Assembly: GCA_039105265.1 (NCBI GenBank)
Contig: JAPFFF010000014.1
Span: 3,720,001-3,784,000 of the forward strand
Length of the DNA stretch: 64,000 nt
Direction: 5' to 3'
From: Tritrichomonas musculus
Taxonomy: Eukaryota > Parabasalia > Tritrichomonadida > Tritrichomonadidae
The notes under the pieces were generated by a model, which saw only the letters and a program-made list of their open reading frames with translations, was not told where the DNA came from and ran no database searches. Position 1 is the first letter of the stretch. Each line of letters starts with the position of its first letter. Shown piece by piece: positions 10,116 through 21,081 of this stretch. Position numbers and translations under genes: made by a program.

Positions 10116-10647
10116 ATAAAAATTTGTTTATTATCTCTCTCTTTTAAACTTTCTATTCTTGCTTTATTATGATTTTAAAAATAAAAAAGATTACTCTCTA
10201 CTTTTATGAATATAATTGCTTAAGGAGAAAAAAAGAAGTTTAAAATAGATTGTAATCAAAATTTTGATTATTTGACCAAAATTTTTTATAAAAATATATA
10301 CGTTTGTTTAAAAAAATTATGTTGTATATCTCATTCGGTATCAATAAAATAAAAGTATTTTTATTATTTTTAAAATTAATATTATTTATTTTAATCAAAT
10401 AATGAATATTTTTTAATAAACAATTGTAAATTTCAATTTTGAAATATATTTTTAACTAAAATCAGATTTTTGGTTTTTGAATATATTCAATCGTTGCAAT
10501 GACATCATAAAAAATTCTGAGAATTATGAATGATGATTTCAATGGCGATCATTTTTTGATACAATTAAACCTACTTTTTGAAACAAATATTTGTTTTTGA
10601 ATTGGAACGAGAAAGTTTAAATATATGACAACTTCATAAAATTTTTG
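10116..10647. other. AT-rich intergenic region
   Basis: About 530 bp between two plus-strand genes. No open frame or recognisable element; poly-A/T and TTATTTT runs only. Its last bases hold the presumed initiator of the next gene. Confidence 0.6.
10634..10638 (+). promoter_or_regulatory. Candidate initiator (Inr) TCATA
   Basis: Fits the trichomonad Inr pattern TCA(+1)YW, with the putative +1 A at 10636, 12 bases before the ATG at 10648. T. vaginalis mRNAs are known for very short 5' leaders, so spacing fits. The motif is short and common in AT-rich DNA. Confidence 0.4.
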
Positions 10648-11091
10648 ATGCTCAAAGAACTGAATATTCAACTTCCTCTTTGGATAAATGAAAAGATAAT
10701 TGAAATATCGCCATCTCTAAAGAAATTATCAAGCTTATTGCAAACAAAACCCAAGCCACCATCCTCTATTGAGCTTAGCCGTTTTGAACTTATTATTAAT
10801 ATTATTCGTAACTTTTTTTGGATTCCAAGTGGTGAATCACCTCCTACAACGCGCCGTCCAACAATAATTATTTCATTTATATCCTTTATTGTAGGGGTAT
10901 TGCTTACCGTATTCGGAATTTTCTACGATTTCTCGGATAGCAATGATTATTTTTATTTGAATTTTAAAAAAACTCAAATATTTTTCTTAAGTACTATACT
11001 CATAATTCCTAGTCTCTATGTTTTGTTCATATTCTTTTGTTGTTGGAGACGTGTACAAGGATATGATTGGTGGATGATACCCCAATTTTAA
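10648..11091 (+). CDS. TMEM230/TMEM134-like (DUF872) two-span membrane protein
   Basis: 147 residues from the ATG at 10648 (an in-frame TTG precedes it and is not a likely start). The N-terminal half is hydrophilic; then PTTRRPTIIISFISFIVG begins the first membrane span (about residues 71-92), a short Asp/Tyr-rich loop follows, then a second span (about 110-133) and a short tail with RRVQGYDWWMIPQF. The layout, two spans near the C-terminus followed by a GY-x-aromatic-x2-IPxF tail, is that of TMEM230/DUF872 proteins (human TMEM230 ends GYRGYSYDDIPDF). Members sit in secretory and endosomal vesicles. Family call is from motif and topology only. Confidence 0.75.
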   Translation: MLKELNIQLPLWINEKIIEISPSLKKLSSLLQTKPKPPSSIELSRFELIINIIRNFFWIPSGESPPTTRRPTIIISFISFIVGVLLTVFGIFYDFSDSNDYFYLNFKKTQIFFLSTILIIPSLYVLFIFFCCWRRVQGYDWWMIPQF

Positions 11092-11139
11092 TATATAAAT
11101 ATAAATTCGGATTTTATAAAGCTAAATACCATGTTAATT

Positions 11140-11952
11140 TTATTCGAATAACCAATTTGAAAGATCTGATTCAAAACCTTGGTATATAAAATTATTTTCA
11201 TTGCAGTCAAATGATTGCATTATTATATTTGAAGGCATAAAGTCAAAATCATCGTTAAAATCAAATTGTGTGCCATTTTCGTTTCTAAATTCATTTTCAT
11301 TTAATTTCTTTGTTTGATCTTGTTTTTCAGATTCTTGATCTTTTGTTGGTTTTATATTGGTAAAGCTATTATTATTATTCTGTATAATTTCAACTTTTTC
11401 TGTTTTATTTTCTGGGAAGAATTCATTGATGTTTGCTGATTGTTCACTTTCAGTATCTTCTTCATTGTTTTTATTTTTCAAATGTTTCATATATCTCATT
11501 TTAACTTGGAGATCAGACCTTCCATGCAATTCTTTAGCAATTTTTGTCCATTTAGGACCAAGTTCACCATATTTTAAAATAATGACTTCATCTTCATATT
11601 TAGTCCATGGCTTAGCAGAATCTTTATAATCACATGATAAATAATGCTTCCATCTTTCACGACATTGCCTTGGATTTCTATTTTCCATCAATGAAGATAC
11701 CAAAATCCAAGAATGATCTCCATATATTTGAATAAGCTCTCTAAGTTTTTTATCATCTTCTGGGGTAAATACATTTCTCACTCTTTTTTTTATTTTATTA
11801 TTAAGATTGCAATTTGAATTATCGTTTTTAATACTTTTATTTTTGAAGGCATCATTTGTTCCACTATTATCAGATTGTTTTGCATTTACTGAAGCAAATT
11901 GTCTATTTGATCCATGAACTGTGATCTTTTTTCTTATTGTATCTTCTTTCAT
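11140..11952 (-). CDS. R2R3 Myb-like DNA-binding protein
   Basis: 270 residues from an ATG at 11950-11952. A basic Asn-rich N-terminus is followed by two Myb repeats: repeat one begins FTPEDDKKLRELI and carries W-x-W spacing through HSWILV and RQCRERWKHYL; repeat two begins PWTKYEDEVIILKY and runs through PKWTKIAKEL and QVKMRYMKHLKNK. The tail is Asn/Glu-rich and acidic, ending near SNWLFE, and could be an activation region. Trichomonads have many such Myb proteins, some of which bind promoter elements; the target here is unknown. It is convergent with the TMEM230-like gene (48 bp apart). Confidence 0.88.
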   Translation of the reverse strand: MKEDTIRKKITVHGSNRQFASVNAKQSDNSGTNDAFKNKSIKNDNSNCNLNNKIKKRVRNVFTPEDDKKLRELIQIYGDHSWILVSSLMENRNPRQCRERWKHYLSCDYKDSAKPWTKYEDEVIILKYGELGPKWTKIAKELHGRSDLQVKMRYMKHLKNKNNEEDTESEQSANINEFFPENKTEKVEIIQNNNNSFTNIKPTKDQESEKQDQTKKLNENEFRNENGTQFDFNDDFDFMPSNIIMQSFDCNENNFIYQGFESDLSNWLFE

Positions 11953-12682
11953 CAGGTTTTTTCTTTAAATCCTTTAAGATCTTGAAAAAAATGATGTAAA
12001 AAAAATCAAATCATTTTCAAAAAATATTTCTGAAGGAGAATTACAAACTCCCTTTTAATCCGAAAATTTTCTCTTTTGAATTTTTTTATATTTTTGAAAG
12101 CCCAAACGCAAATATTATTGAAAAAGTTTTTATCATCAAATCGAAGTGAACTTCCTTTAAAATAGTAACCCCACAAATAGTAGATTTAAAAATATTTTTA
12201 TTTATTTGTTGAAATACTCAAATGATATCAAATCTGAAGCATTCAGCAAAATTCTATTTATTTGTCAAATTTGATCATTTAATTGTTTTTGAAAAAAACC
12301 ACTTTTGATCCTATTCTTTAAATAGATCTTCAAAGATATAAGTTTTTTGCTTTAATATATTTTTTATTATCAGATTTTCATTTGATAAAATTTTGCAAAG
12401 ATTTTCATTTGATAATTCTTTTTATTCAAATCATATTTTCTCATTAGATGAATGATGAAATACATTGAAATTTAGGCCAACATATAATATTTTCAATGAT
12501 ATAATTGTGATTTTGATAAATTTACGTTGAATAAGCCGAATACATTTTACGACATTCAAATTTGAAATAGATAATGAAAAAATTGTTTAAGTCGTCTTAA
12601 ATTATTTTAAAATTAACGTTTTTAAGCTATTTTTATTCAATTATTTGAAATATCAAATTCAAATAAATATTTTATTTAACAG
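11953..12682. other. AT-rich region; Myb promoter and possible 5' exon/intron of the repeat-protein gene
   Basis: About 730 bp between divergent genes. No open frame is convincing. Coding sequence of the next gene seems to start inside it: the frame of 12862-17481 stays open and coding-like back to about 12670, where an in-frame TAA lies at 12664-12666, and there is no ATG in that stretch. A possible acceptor is TTTAACAG ending at 12682. No GTATGT donor was found upstream, so the first exon is not located. Confidence 0.45.
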
Positions 12683-15600
12683 ACACGAATCAAAAAGAAG
12701 TCAAGCAAAAAAAGAGGACAGTTATTGTTGCCAATCAAGGGCCATCTCAAGAATCTACCACTAATAAATTTAAGCCACCTCTTCAGTTAAAAAATGGAGA
12801 AAAATTTATTTATTCAGATAAAACTGATCCCGAATTCGATAGTATTTTATATAATGAATACATGGAAAGAATGAGAAATGCACGAAATGGAAAATATTCA
12901 TCAACAGGATATAGTATTCAAACACCTAACGATTCTCGTAGTCAAAGTTCTATTACCAAACGTAGCAAAAAAAAGAAGGATAGTGATACACTTTCTGCTT
13001 TTTCAGATACAAGTAGAAAGCATAGTTTAAGCAAAAAATCAGGAACTCTCTCTAAAAACGATCAATATCTAACATCATTTATTCAAACATCATTCTCCAA
13101 CAAGTCAAGTTCAAAGCAAATAAAAAGTGGGAATGGAATTTCTTCAAAAACAAGTCATAATTATAATTATAATTTTAACGATACACATCATAAATTAGTT
13201 CCACTTCCGCAGCAGTCAACAAAAAGCAATTCAAGTAACGCATCTTCTTTATTGAAAACTAGGAAACTAGAAAATGATCACAAATTATCGCATGTTCAGC
13301 AATCAACATCATCAGAATTAAATATTGATTCAAGACTCAATAGCTCTTCAAATTTAAATGATTCAATTAAAAGTGCAAAATCTCATAAAATCCGAGTTAA
13401 GAAACTTATTCATTCGGCAAATAGTAATAACACGTCATTTAATGGGTTATCTTCAACAGCTTATTCAGCCAGGCCAAAGAGATTCAATTTATCTGATATT
13501 TCACCGCATACTGCAATGTCATCAAAAACAGCTTCTTCTGCTAAATCGAATATGTCATCAGGTACTCCAGAACATATGAAATTAATGTTTTCCAAAACAG
13601 ACAAATTAAGTCGTTTAAAGATCAGCCAATTGAATGAATCATCACAACTTATCACAGAAAATATGAAAAAAGGAATTGGTGTGTATGACTATAAAAGAAA
13701 TAAAAAAAGAGTTCGTAAACCAAGAAAAAAGAATAATGACACTGATACTGAAGTCTATTACTACACTGACGAATATGAGTATGAATACGAATATGATGAT
13801 GATGACAGTATGACCGAGGAATCTTACTCTGATCCAGAAACTGGTGAAAAGAAACATCGTATGGTAAAGAGATCTAATTTTCATTATCTTTTCAAACTAG
13901 ATCCTCTTGATCCAGAAAGCCCGCCTAAAGCTACAAAATATAATAAGGATGAATTCACGAGCGAATCATATTATGATCTTGATTATGATTTTGATTATGA
14001 GTACGAATATAAGACAGATGAAATTACAGGAGAGAAAATAAAGACCAAAGTAAAAAAGATAAACAAAGATAAACCAAAAGTTAGAACTAAAAAGAAGCAT
14101 TATGTTCCAAAATCAAATTATATTTATGAAACTTATTATGAAGTAGATCCTAAAAATAAAAATAAGAAAATCAAGAAAACTCGCAAATTAAAAAGGGACG
14201 ATTTCACATCAGACTATGAATATGTCTCAGAAGTTGATCCTAAAAATCCAAGCCAGAAAATTCAAGTTAAGCGTAAAAAATACGTTCCAAAATCACAAAT
14301 TCATTACGAAGAATATTCAGCATCAGATGAGAATCATCAAAAAATCAAAAAAGTCCGTAAATACAATAAAGATGAATTTACATCAGACTACGAATACGCA
14401 TCAGATGGCAAAACAAAGAAAAAGGTGCATGTTAAGAAAGACAAATATCACTATCTTCCAGAATATGAATATAAGAGTGACTACGAATATTCATTTGAGT
14501 CAGATGGGAAAGGTGGCAAAATCAAAACGAATAAGAAAAAAATACGAAGGAAAGTTCAAAAGAAAGTCAAGAAAGACGATCCAAATTATATATTTGAAGA
14601 AGTTGTTGATCCTAAAAATCCGAATGGGCCAAAAATTGTTCGCAAATTTGATAGAAAAGAATTTACATCAGAGTATTATTCATGCACAGATAGCGATGGT
14701 GAGCGAAAGGTGAAGAAAAGAATTGTTCCCAAGTCTGATTTATTGTGCGAAGATTATTATGTACAAGATCCTCATGATAAGACAAAAATGATTAAAAAGA
14801 CTAGAAAAATTAAGAAGGACGATTTCACTAGCGAATCTTATTATGATCTTGATTACGATTTTGATTATGATTACGAATATAGAACAGATGATGAAACAGG
14901 ACAAAAAGTCAAAACTAAAGTTAAGAAACTAAACAAGGATAAGCCAAAAATTAAAACAAAAAAGAAACGGCATGTTCCAAAATCCAACTTTATATACGAA
15001 AGTTATTACGAACAAGATCCAAATGATAAAACAAAAATGATCAAAAAGACAAGGAAATTAAACAAGAAAGACTTTTCAAGCGATAAAAGTTACGATTACG
15101 CTTATGACTACGATTTTGATTATGATTACGAGTATAAAACAGATGATGAAACAGGACAAAAAATCAGAACAAAAGTTAAAAAATTAAACAAAGACAAGCC
15201 AAAAATTAAAGTCAAAAGAGAGCGACATCATCCCAAGTCCAAAGTATTGGATGAAGTTTATTATGTACAAGATCCAAAAGATAAAAATAAAATGATCAAG
15301 AAAACGCGAAAGATTAATAAAGATGATTTCACTAGCGAATCGTATTATGATCTTGAATATGACTTTGATTATGATTACGAATTCAGAACAGATGAAGAAA
15401 CAGGGCAAAAAGTCAAAACTAAAGTTAAGAAACTAAACAAAAACAAACCTAAAATTAAAACTAAAAAGAAACGATACATACCAAAATCAAATGCAATATA
15501 TGAAGATTACTATGAGCAAGATCCAAAAGATAAAAATAAAATGATCAAAAAAACGCGAAAGATTAATAAAGATGATTTCACTAGCGAATCGTATTATGAT

Positions 15601-17481
15601 CTTGAATATGACTTTGATTATGATTACGAATTCAGAACAGATGAAGAAACAGGGCAAAAAGTCAAAACTAAAGTTAAGAAACTAAACAAAAACAAACCTA
15701 AAATTAAAACTAAAAAGAAACGATACATACCAAAATCAAATGCAATATATGAAGATTACTATGAGCAAGATCCAAAAGATAAAAATAAAATGATCAAAAA
15801 AACGCGAAAGATTAACAAAGATGATTTCACTAGCGAATCGTATTATGATCTTGAATATGACTTTGATTATGATTACGAATTCAGAACAGATGAAGAAACA
15901 GGGCAAAAAGTCAAAACTAAAGTTAAGAAACTAAACAAAAACAAACCTAAAATTAAAACTAAAAAGAAACGATACATACCAAAATCAAATGCAATATATG
16001 AAGATTACTATGAGCAAGATCCAAAAGATAAAAATAAAATGATCAAAAAAACGCGAAAGATTAACAAAGATGATTTCACTAGCGAATCGTATTATGATCT
16101 TGAATATGACTTTGATTATGATTACGAATTCAGAACAGATGAAGAAACAGGGCAAAAAGTCAAAACTAAAGTTAAGAAACTAAACAAAAACAAACCTAAA
16201 ATTAAAACTAAAAAGAAACGATACATACCAAAATCAAATGCAATATATGAAGATTACTATGAGCAAGATCCAAAAGATAAAAATAAAATGATCAAAAAAA
16301 CGCGAAAGATTAACAAAGATGATTTCACTAGTGAATCATATTATGATCTTGAATATGACTTTGATTATGATTACGAATTCAGAACAGATGAAGAAACAGG
16401 GCAAAAAGTCAAAACTAAAGTTAAGAAACTAAACAAAAACAAACCTAAAATTAAAACCAAAAAGAAACGGCATGTTCCAAAATCTAATTTCATATATGAA
16501 GATTATTACGTACAAGATCCGAAAGATAAAAGAAAGAAAATCAAGAAAAGACGAAAATTAAATAGAGATGAATTCACATCAGACTATGAATACGCATCAG
16601 ATGGCAAAACAAAGAAGAAAGTTCATGTTCGAAAAGACAAGTATCATTATCTTCAAGAATTTGAATACAAAAGCGATTACGAATACTCGTATGAAACAGA
16701 TAAAAATGGTAATATAGTCAAAAAGAACAAGAAGAAAATTCATAAGAAAGTTCAAAAGAAAGTTAAGAAAAATGATCCAAATTATATTTTCGAAGAATTT
16801 ATTGATCCAAAAAATCCAAATGGGCCAAAAATTATTCGTTGTAGAAAGAAAGAAAATTCACAAATTCCTCCATATAATATTCCAAACCTCAAATTAAAAG
16901 ATGTCTTTTCACAAACTTCACCTCGTCCCAAGGCTGCCAAATTACTTACACCTGAAGAAAAGAAAATGCCACAGACGCCCAAAGGAGACAAGAGAATATA
17001 TAAACACAAATCAACTTGGGGAGGTGATGAAACATTTAGAGCAGTTTATGAAAAAATTAAGCCAAAAACGTTTAATCAAACTAATAACGATAATAATGCT
17101 CCAAATGATAATCAGCAGTTTAGGAGTTCAGGTGGAAGTTTTAATTTTAGACGAAGTCAAAATTATAATGGCTCTGATAGGAAAAAAGCTTATTATGATT
17201 TAACGAGTGATTTCGAATCAATGGATTATTTATCATTTTCGGGATTAAATCAATTTTCGTATATGAATAAGGTAATTAAACAAGTTTCGCAAAAAAGTAG
17301 CAAAGGTAGTAATAATAGTAATAAAGCAAATAGCAATAATAATAGAAGTAGTAGTAAAACTGACAATAATAATAACAATAATAGCAGTAATAGTAATAGC
17401 CATCATGGTAAAAGTAAGCCAATTCCAACTCAATATTCTAATGTGAGCTTATTCAGTTCAAATTTAAAAAAGCCAAAATAA
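12683..17481 (+). CDS. Large Lys/Tyr/Asp repeat protein, function unknown; 5' end unresolved
   Basis: The first ATG in frame is at 12862 (1539 residues), but about 60 codons before it (TDTNQKEVKQKKRTVIVANQ and on) look coding, so the true start is probably in an unseen upstream exon. Residues about 1-270 are Ser/Asn/Lys-rich. Then come about a dozen related modules that alternate acidic Tyr-rich pieces (YYDLEYDFDYDYEF) with very basic pieces (KTKVKKLNKNKPKIKTKKKR), linked by PKSN and YEDYYEQDPKDK. The C-terminal 200 residues are Ser/Asn-rich. There is no catalytic motif, signal peptide or membrane span. The regular charge alternation suggests a scaffold or filament-like protein, which is inference only. 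Confidence 0.8.
15247..16491 (+). repeat. 249-bp tandem repeat array (five units) inside the repeat-protein gene
   Basis: Five consecutive 83-codon units. The landmark coding PKSNA recurs at 15481, 15730, 15979 and 16228, exactly 249 bp apart. Units two to five differ by only a few bases (for example attaataaa versus attaacaaa), while the first unit and the copies upstream of 15240 are diverged. Silent sites are also conserved, so this is recent amplification or gene conversion and not just protein-level selection. Confidence 0.95.
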
Positions 17482-17635
17482 GTGAATAAGTATGTTTTAA
17501 CTATTCAATTTTGTTCTTTATTTTTTGTGATTTATTTGAATAAATATTTTATTTTGTTGTCCATATTGATTAATCGTTTATTATTTTTAACCAATTTTTA
17601 TGTGAACGTATGAGCTTTAATCATTTTATTTTATG

Positions 17636-17636
17636 C

Positions 17637-17661
<25 letters not shown>
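17636..17661. repeat. (TA)n microsatellite
   Basis: A run of about a dozen TA units in the short spacer between the repeat-protein gene and the convergent gene at 17730-18416. Confidence 0.85.
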
Positions 17662-17667
<6 letters not shown>

Positions 17668-17729
17668 TGATTGCAAAACAGAATAAGTGATTTAGTATAG
17701 ATAATATAAATAAGTACATAAAAAAAATT

Positions 17730-18416
17730 CTAATCAACAATACCATTAATATCCTTAACCATTGATTCAAGCCTTGCTTGAAATCCTGCATCACCAAGAG
17801 TTGTATTTTCTGTTGATCGGTTTAAATTTGGTTCTATATTTTGAGTGTTGTCAATATTTTGTGAGTTTTCTTCTTTTTTAGGTGTTGATACAATATGAGG
17901 AAGATCTTCCTTTCGTAATTTATCAGAAGGATGTTTTTTACTAATGAAATCTATAGATGGTAAATTAGCTAATTCAGTTGCAACATTTGAAATCCAATCA
18001 TCATGTGGTAATTCTTTTTGGTCACTTCTTTGTTTCTTTTTCTGTGGTGTATTTGCATTTCGAGTTGGTGTTATGTTTTTAGGTGAAATATTTTTGGTTG
18101 ATGGAGAACGACTTATAGCTTTATTTTTGCATGCTGGTGGAGTGTTTGAGTATATTCTATTGCATTTTGCCTTATTATCTCTTTGTTGATTATAATTAGA
18201 GATTAATCTAATATTTTCGTCTCCTGTTTTAACCATCCTTTTTTGCATTTCAATATATCTGTTTTTTCTGGTGACTAATCGTGAAGGTGTTTCTGGCTGA
18301 GTGTTATCAATTACTTTTCTAGGCGATTGTAATGCTTTTAAATGCTTCAAGTAAGCATTTTTTTTCTCTTTCATATCAAGATATGGGCATGGACTTGGAA
18401 AAGCATGATAAGTCAT
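17730..18416 (-). CDS. Ser/Pro/Asn-rich protein, function unknown
   Basis: 228 residues from an ATG at 18414-18416. I do not recognise the family. It is polar, with several SP and TP sites (QSPRK, PETPSR, RSPSTK, ITPTR, VSTPKK) that would suit proline-directed kinases, and it appears mostly disordered apart from short helical pieces near the N-terminus (MKEKKNAYLKHLKAL) and the C-terminus (FQARLESMVKDINGIV). No membrane span. It is divergent from the ankyrin gene at 18538, sharing a 121-bp promoter region. Confidence 0.65.
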   Translation of the reverse strand: MTYHAFPSPCPYLDMKEKKNAYLKHLKALQSPRKVIDNTQPETPSRLVTRKNRYIEMQKRMVKTGDENIRLISNYNQQRDNKAKCNRIYSNTPPACKNKAISRSPSTKNISPKNITPTRNANTPQKKKQRSDQKELPHDDWISNVATELANLPSIDFISKKHPSDKLRKEDLPHIVSTPKKEENSQNIDNTQNIEPNLNRSTENTTLGDAGFQARLESMVKDINGIVD

Positions 18417-18511
18417 TTCAATTCAATTTCTTTAAAGATTTCTCTTAACGTACAATTTATCATTAATTCCATTCAAATTTGAATATATCAAAATTTTTAT
18501 TTGAAAGTATT

Positions 18512-18521
18512 TCATTTCATT
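18512..18521 (+). promoter_or_regulatory. Candidate overlapping initiators TCATT/TCATT
   Basis: Two overlapping matches to TCA(+1)YW (TCATT at 18512 and TCATT at 18517) lie 17-26 bases before the ATG at 18538. Spacing fits the short leaders of trichomonad mRNAs. The element sits in a 121-bp divergent spacer. Confidence 0.4.
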
Positions 18522-18537
18522 ATTCTTACTAATCCCA

Positions 18538-21081
18538 ATGGAAGAATGCAAATTTTTTAAAAAATTGCCAGAACAGCTACGTAATGATTTGATTCAAAGA
18601 GTTAAAATCAATAAAATTCTTCAAGCAATTTCAATTCCTAATATTGATTCATCATTCGCTAATTTATGTTCACTGGGTGATATTAAAGATCAAAGATTTC
18701 TGAATTCAATAGCAAGAAGTATAAATTTGCATCTTTTCATTCATTCACAATCAATTTTACTATATTCACAATTATTTAACATGATTATTGACAAATTAAA
18801 TCAAGAAATTTCCGAAAATTCAAATAACGCAAACCTAATTAATTTAAAAGAAAATTTTATTGATTCCATTTTTACGATGTGCCAATTTTCTTTTCTCAAT
18901 GATCATAATCGAACATGCGCATACTTTATTGGCCTACTTATTCAAAATGGCCATATTCCAATTTCTTATATGCGAGTTATTACAAATACATTCAAAGATC
19001 CTGTTACAACCTCAGACACGGCGATGGGCTGGGTTTTCTTTTTATTTGGCTGTTGTCGAAAATTGAATGAGGACGATCCTTCCCTATTGAATTATTTATT
19101 TGATACATTTGAATCCAAAATTACGTCTTTTTTAAAGCCAGCCTATTCGTTATTCAACGAATTGAAAGAATTCAGAAAGACAAATTTTGAATCAATTCAA
19201 AATTTCAAATTTGACACAAAACTGCCAATTTTGAATCACGCAATTCAATTTGACGACTCAGAATTCATTCAGAATTATTTCTCCAACCCAAATAACGACG
19301 TGAACATGGAGTACCCGATCTCGCTGTTCGAGCCATGGTGCCAGAAAAGCTCGCTTTACCAGTTCATTGAAAAGCCGATAAGAACGATAGAGATGGCCGC
19401 GCTCTACGGGAGTGTGAAGTGCTTCAAGTACCTCCTCCTCAACGGAGCAAAAATGGACAACTGCGGGCCGTACGCAATTGGCGGAGGCAGCGTCGAGATC
19501 ATCAGGCTCGTTGAGCAAAGAAAACCTTTTGAAATTGCGTCACTTTTTCAGGCAGTCGAACTCCACCGATATGAAACTTTCATCTGGCTTTTTGAATCAA
19601 AAGGATTTGTCAGCGAAGAAAACAAAAACCAAAGTAACAACGCTAACAATAATAACAACAGCATAAATAACAACAGCACTAACAATAACAACAACATAAA
19701 TGACAACAACAATAACAATAACAACAACATAAATGACAACAACAATAACAATAATAACAGCATAAATAACAATAACAATAACAACAGCATAAATAAAAAT
19801 AACAATAGCAGCATAAATAACAGCAATAGAAGTAGCACTATTAATTATGATGGTAATGACAGTAGCAATATAAATAGCAATGGCATTAATTATAATAATA
19901 ATGATGACAGTAGCTGTGCAAATAGCACTAGCAATAACAGTATCACTAGTAATGAAAGTAAAAATGCAGTTGTTAGTGGTGACAATGAGAAGGATGATTA
20001 CGATGGCGGTGATCGTGAAGATGACCTGAGCGATACGTATGACGGTTTTGAAAGCGGTGACAATTTTGACTACGGCGAGGTCCAGTTCAAGCTTCCGATT
20101 GTTAGGACGAATCGGACTCTTCTCCACTCCGCGGCGATGTCAGACTCCATTGAGTGCTGCGTCTACATCCTTGACCGCTCGCTCGACGACATCAACGTGA
20201 TGAACAAGTTTGGCTTCACGCCGATCATGCGCGCTGTTGCCAACGGCAGCGTCGAAGTTGCGAAGATTCTGATGAGCACGGATGGAATCGACCTCCAAGA
20301 GCGGGGCAACTCGAACAGCAGCCTTCTTCATCTTGCTGTCAAGAAAGATGATGTTGAAATGGTGAAATTATTTTCACCATTTTTTGACGTTAATGTCACC
20401 AACTCGTCCAACCAGACGCCGATCTTCATTGCTGCATTAATGAACGCGATTCATTGTCTTCGCTTCTTTTTGGAGAATCCGAAAATTGACCTCTCAATTC
20501 GCGACAATAACATGTCGCTAACGTGCTTTGTGATGGCTGTTTTCTCGCGAAGTCTCGAGTGCGCGAAGATCTTGTTCGATACAAACAAGTTCGACGTGAA
20601 TGATGACAAAGGACAGAGAACGGCGCTGTCTTTCGCTGCTTTGAATGGCGACTGTGAAATGATGAAGTTTATTTTGTCCCTTGAAAAAGTGGACGTAAAC
20701 AAGGTCGACGTGAACTTGCTCTCGCCAATCTTCATGGCAATCGATAGCGCAAACGTGGAATGCGTAAAGTTGCTCCTCAAGAGACCTGAAATTCAGTTGA
20801 ATAACGTGAATAAGCTCAAAGAGACGCCCCTTCTTTACGCGTGCAGCATGCTCGACAGAAACGGCAACCAGGAAGAATACATTGAAATTGTCAAAATTTT
20901 GGTCAATCAGCCAGGAATTAAATTGAATTGTAGAGATGCTTTTGGAAGGACTCCGCTGCTTGTAGCAACTGCCTATGACTCAGCTGAAATTGTATCGTTT
21001 TTGTTGAAAACTCCAGGCGTGAAAATCGACGCAAAAGAAAAAGTTTTTTTTTTTAATTCTTATAAAATTTTTTATGTTTGA
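18538..21081 (+). CDS. Ankyrin-repeat protein of the trichomonad (DUF3447-type) family; 3' end altered
   Basis: 847 residues from the ATG at 18538. The N-terminal 230 residues form the helical region usual in this family (EECKFFKKLPEQLRNDL and on). Ankyrin-like repeats start near residue 280 (TIEMAALYGSVKCFKYLLLNGA). A long Asn/Ser insertion lies at about residues 362-470, then more ankyrin repeats (TLLHSAAMSDSIECCVYIL, TPIMRAVANGSVEVAKIL and others) to the end. The frame ends in an unusual tail KEKVFFFNSYKIFYV. Thirty-three bases further on, in the same frame, a typical final ankyrin end resumes (see 21082-21189). The two ankyrin blocks (about 19290-19520 and 20060-20900) use G/C-ending codons while the rest is AT-rich. 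Role unknown; ankyrin repeats bind proteins. Confidence 0.85.
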   Translation: MEECKFFKKLPEQLRNDLIQRVKINKILQAISIPNIDSSFANLCSLGDIKDQRFLNSIARSINLHLFIHSQSILLYSQLFNMIIDKLNQEISENSNNANLINLKENFIDSIFTMCQFSFLNDHNRTCAYFIGLLIQNGHIPISYMRVITNTFKDPVTTSDTAMGWVFFLFGCCRKLNEDDPSLLNYLFDTFESKITSFLKPAYSLFNELKEFRKTNFESIQNFKFDTKLPILNHAIQFDDSEFIQNYFSNPNNDVNMEYPISLFEPWCQKSSLYQFIEKPIRTIEMAALYGSVKCFKYLLLNGAKMDNCGPYAIGGGSVEIIRLVEQRKPFEIASLFQAVELHRYETFIWLFESKGFVSEENKNQSNNANNNNNSINNNSTNNNNNINDNNNNNNNNINDNNNNNNNSINNNNNNNSINKNNNSSINNSNRSSTINYDGNDSSNINSNGINYNNNDDSSCANSTSNNSITSNESKNAVVSGDNEKDDYDGGDREDDLSDTYDGFESGDNFDYGEVQFKLPIVRTNRTLLHSAAMSDSIECCVYILDRSLDDINVMNKFGFTPIMRAVANGSVEVAKILMSTDGIDLQERGNSNSSLLHLAVKKDDVEMVKLFSPFFDVNVTNSSNQTPIFIAALMNAIHCLRFFLENPKIDLSIRDNNMSLTCFVMAVFSRSLECAKILFDTNKFDVNDDKGQRTALSFAALNGDCEMMKFILSLEKVDVNKVDVNLLSPIFMAIDSANVECVKLLLKRPEIQLNNVNKLKETPLLYACSMLDRNGNQEEYIEIVKILVNQPGIKLNCRDAFGRTPLLVATAYDSAEIVSFLLKTPGVKIDAKEKVFFFNSYKIFYV
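19621..19960 (+). repeat. AAC/AAT-rich microsatellite coding Asn/Ser tract in ankyrin gene
   Basis: Trinucleotide AAC/AAT runs with interspersed AGC and ATA, coding Asn with Ser and Ile. It interrupts the ankyrin array and is likely a disordered loop. Confidence 0.85.

Noticed and set aside
19548-20127. Leu/Ile-rich minus-strand frames
   Set aside because: Shadows of the Asn tract in the ankyrin gene.
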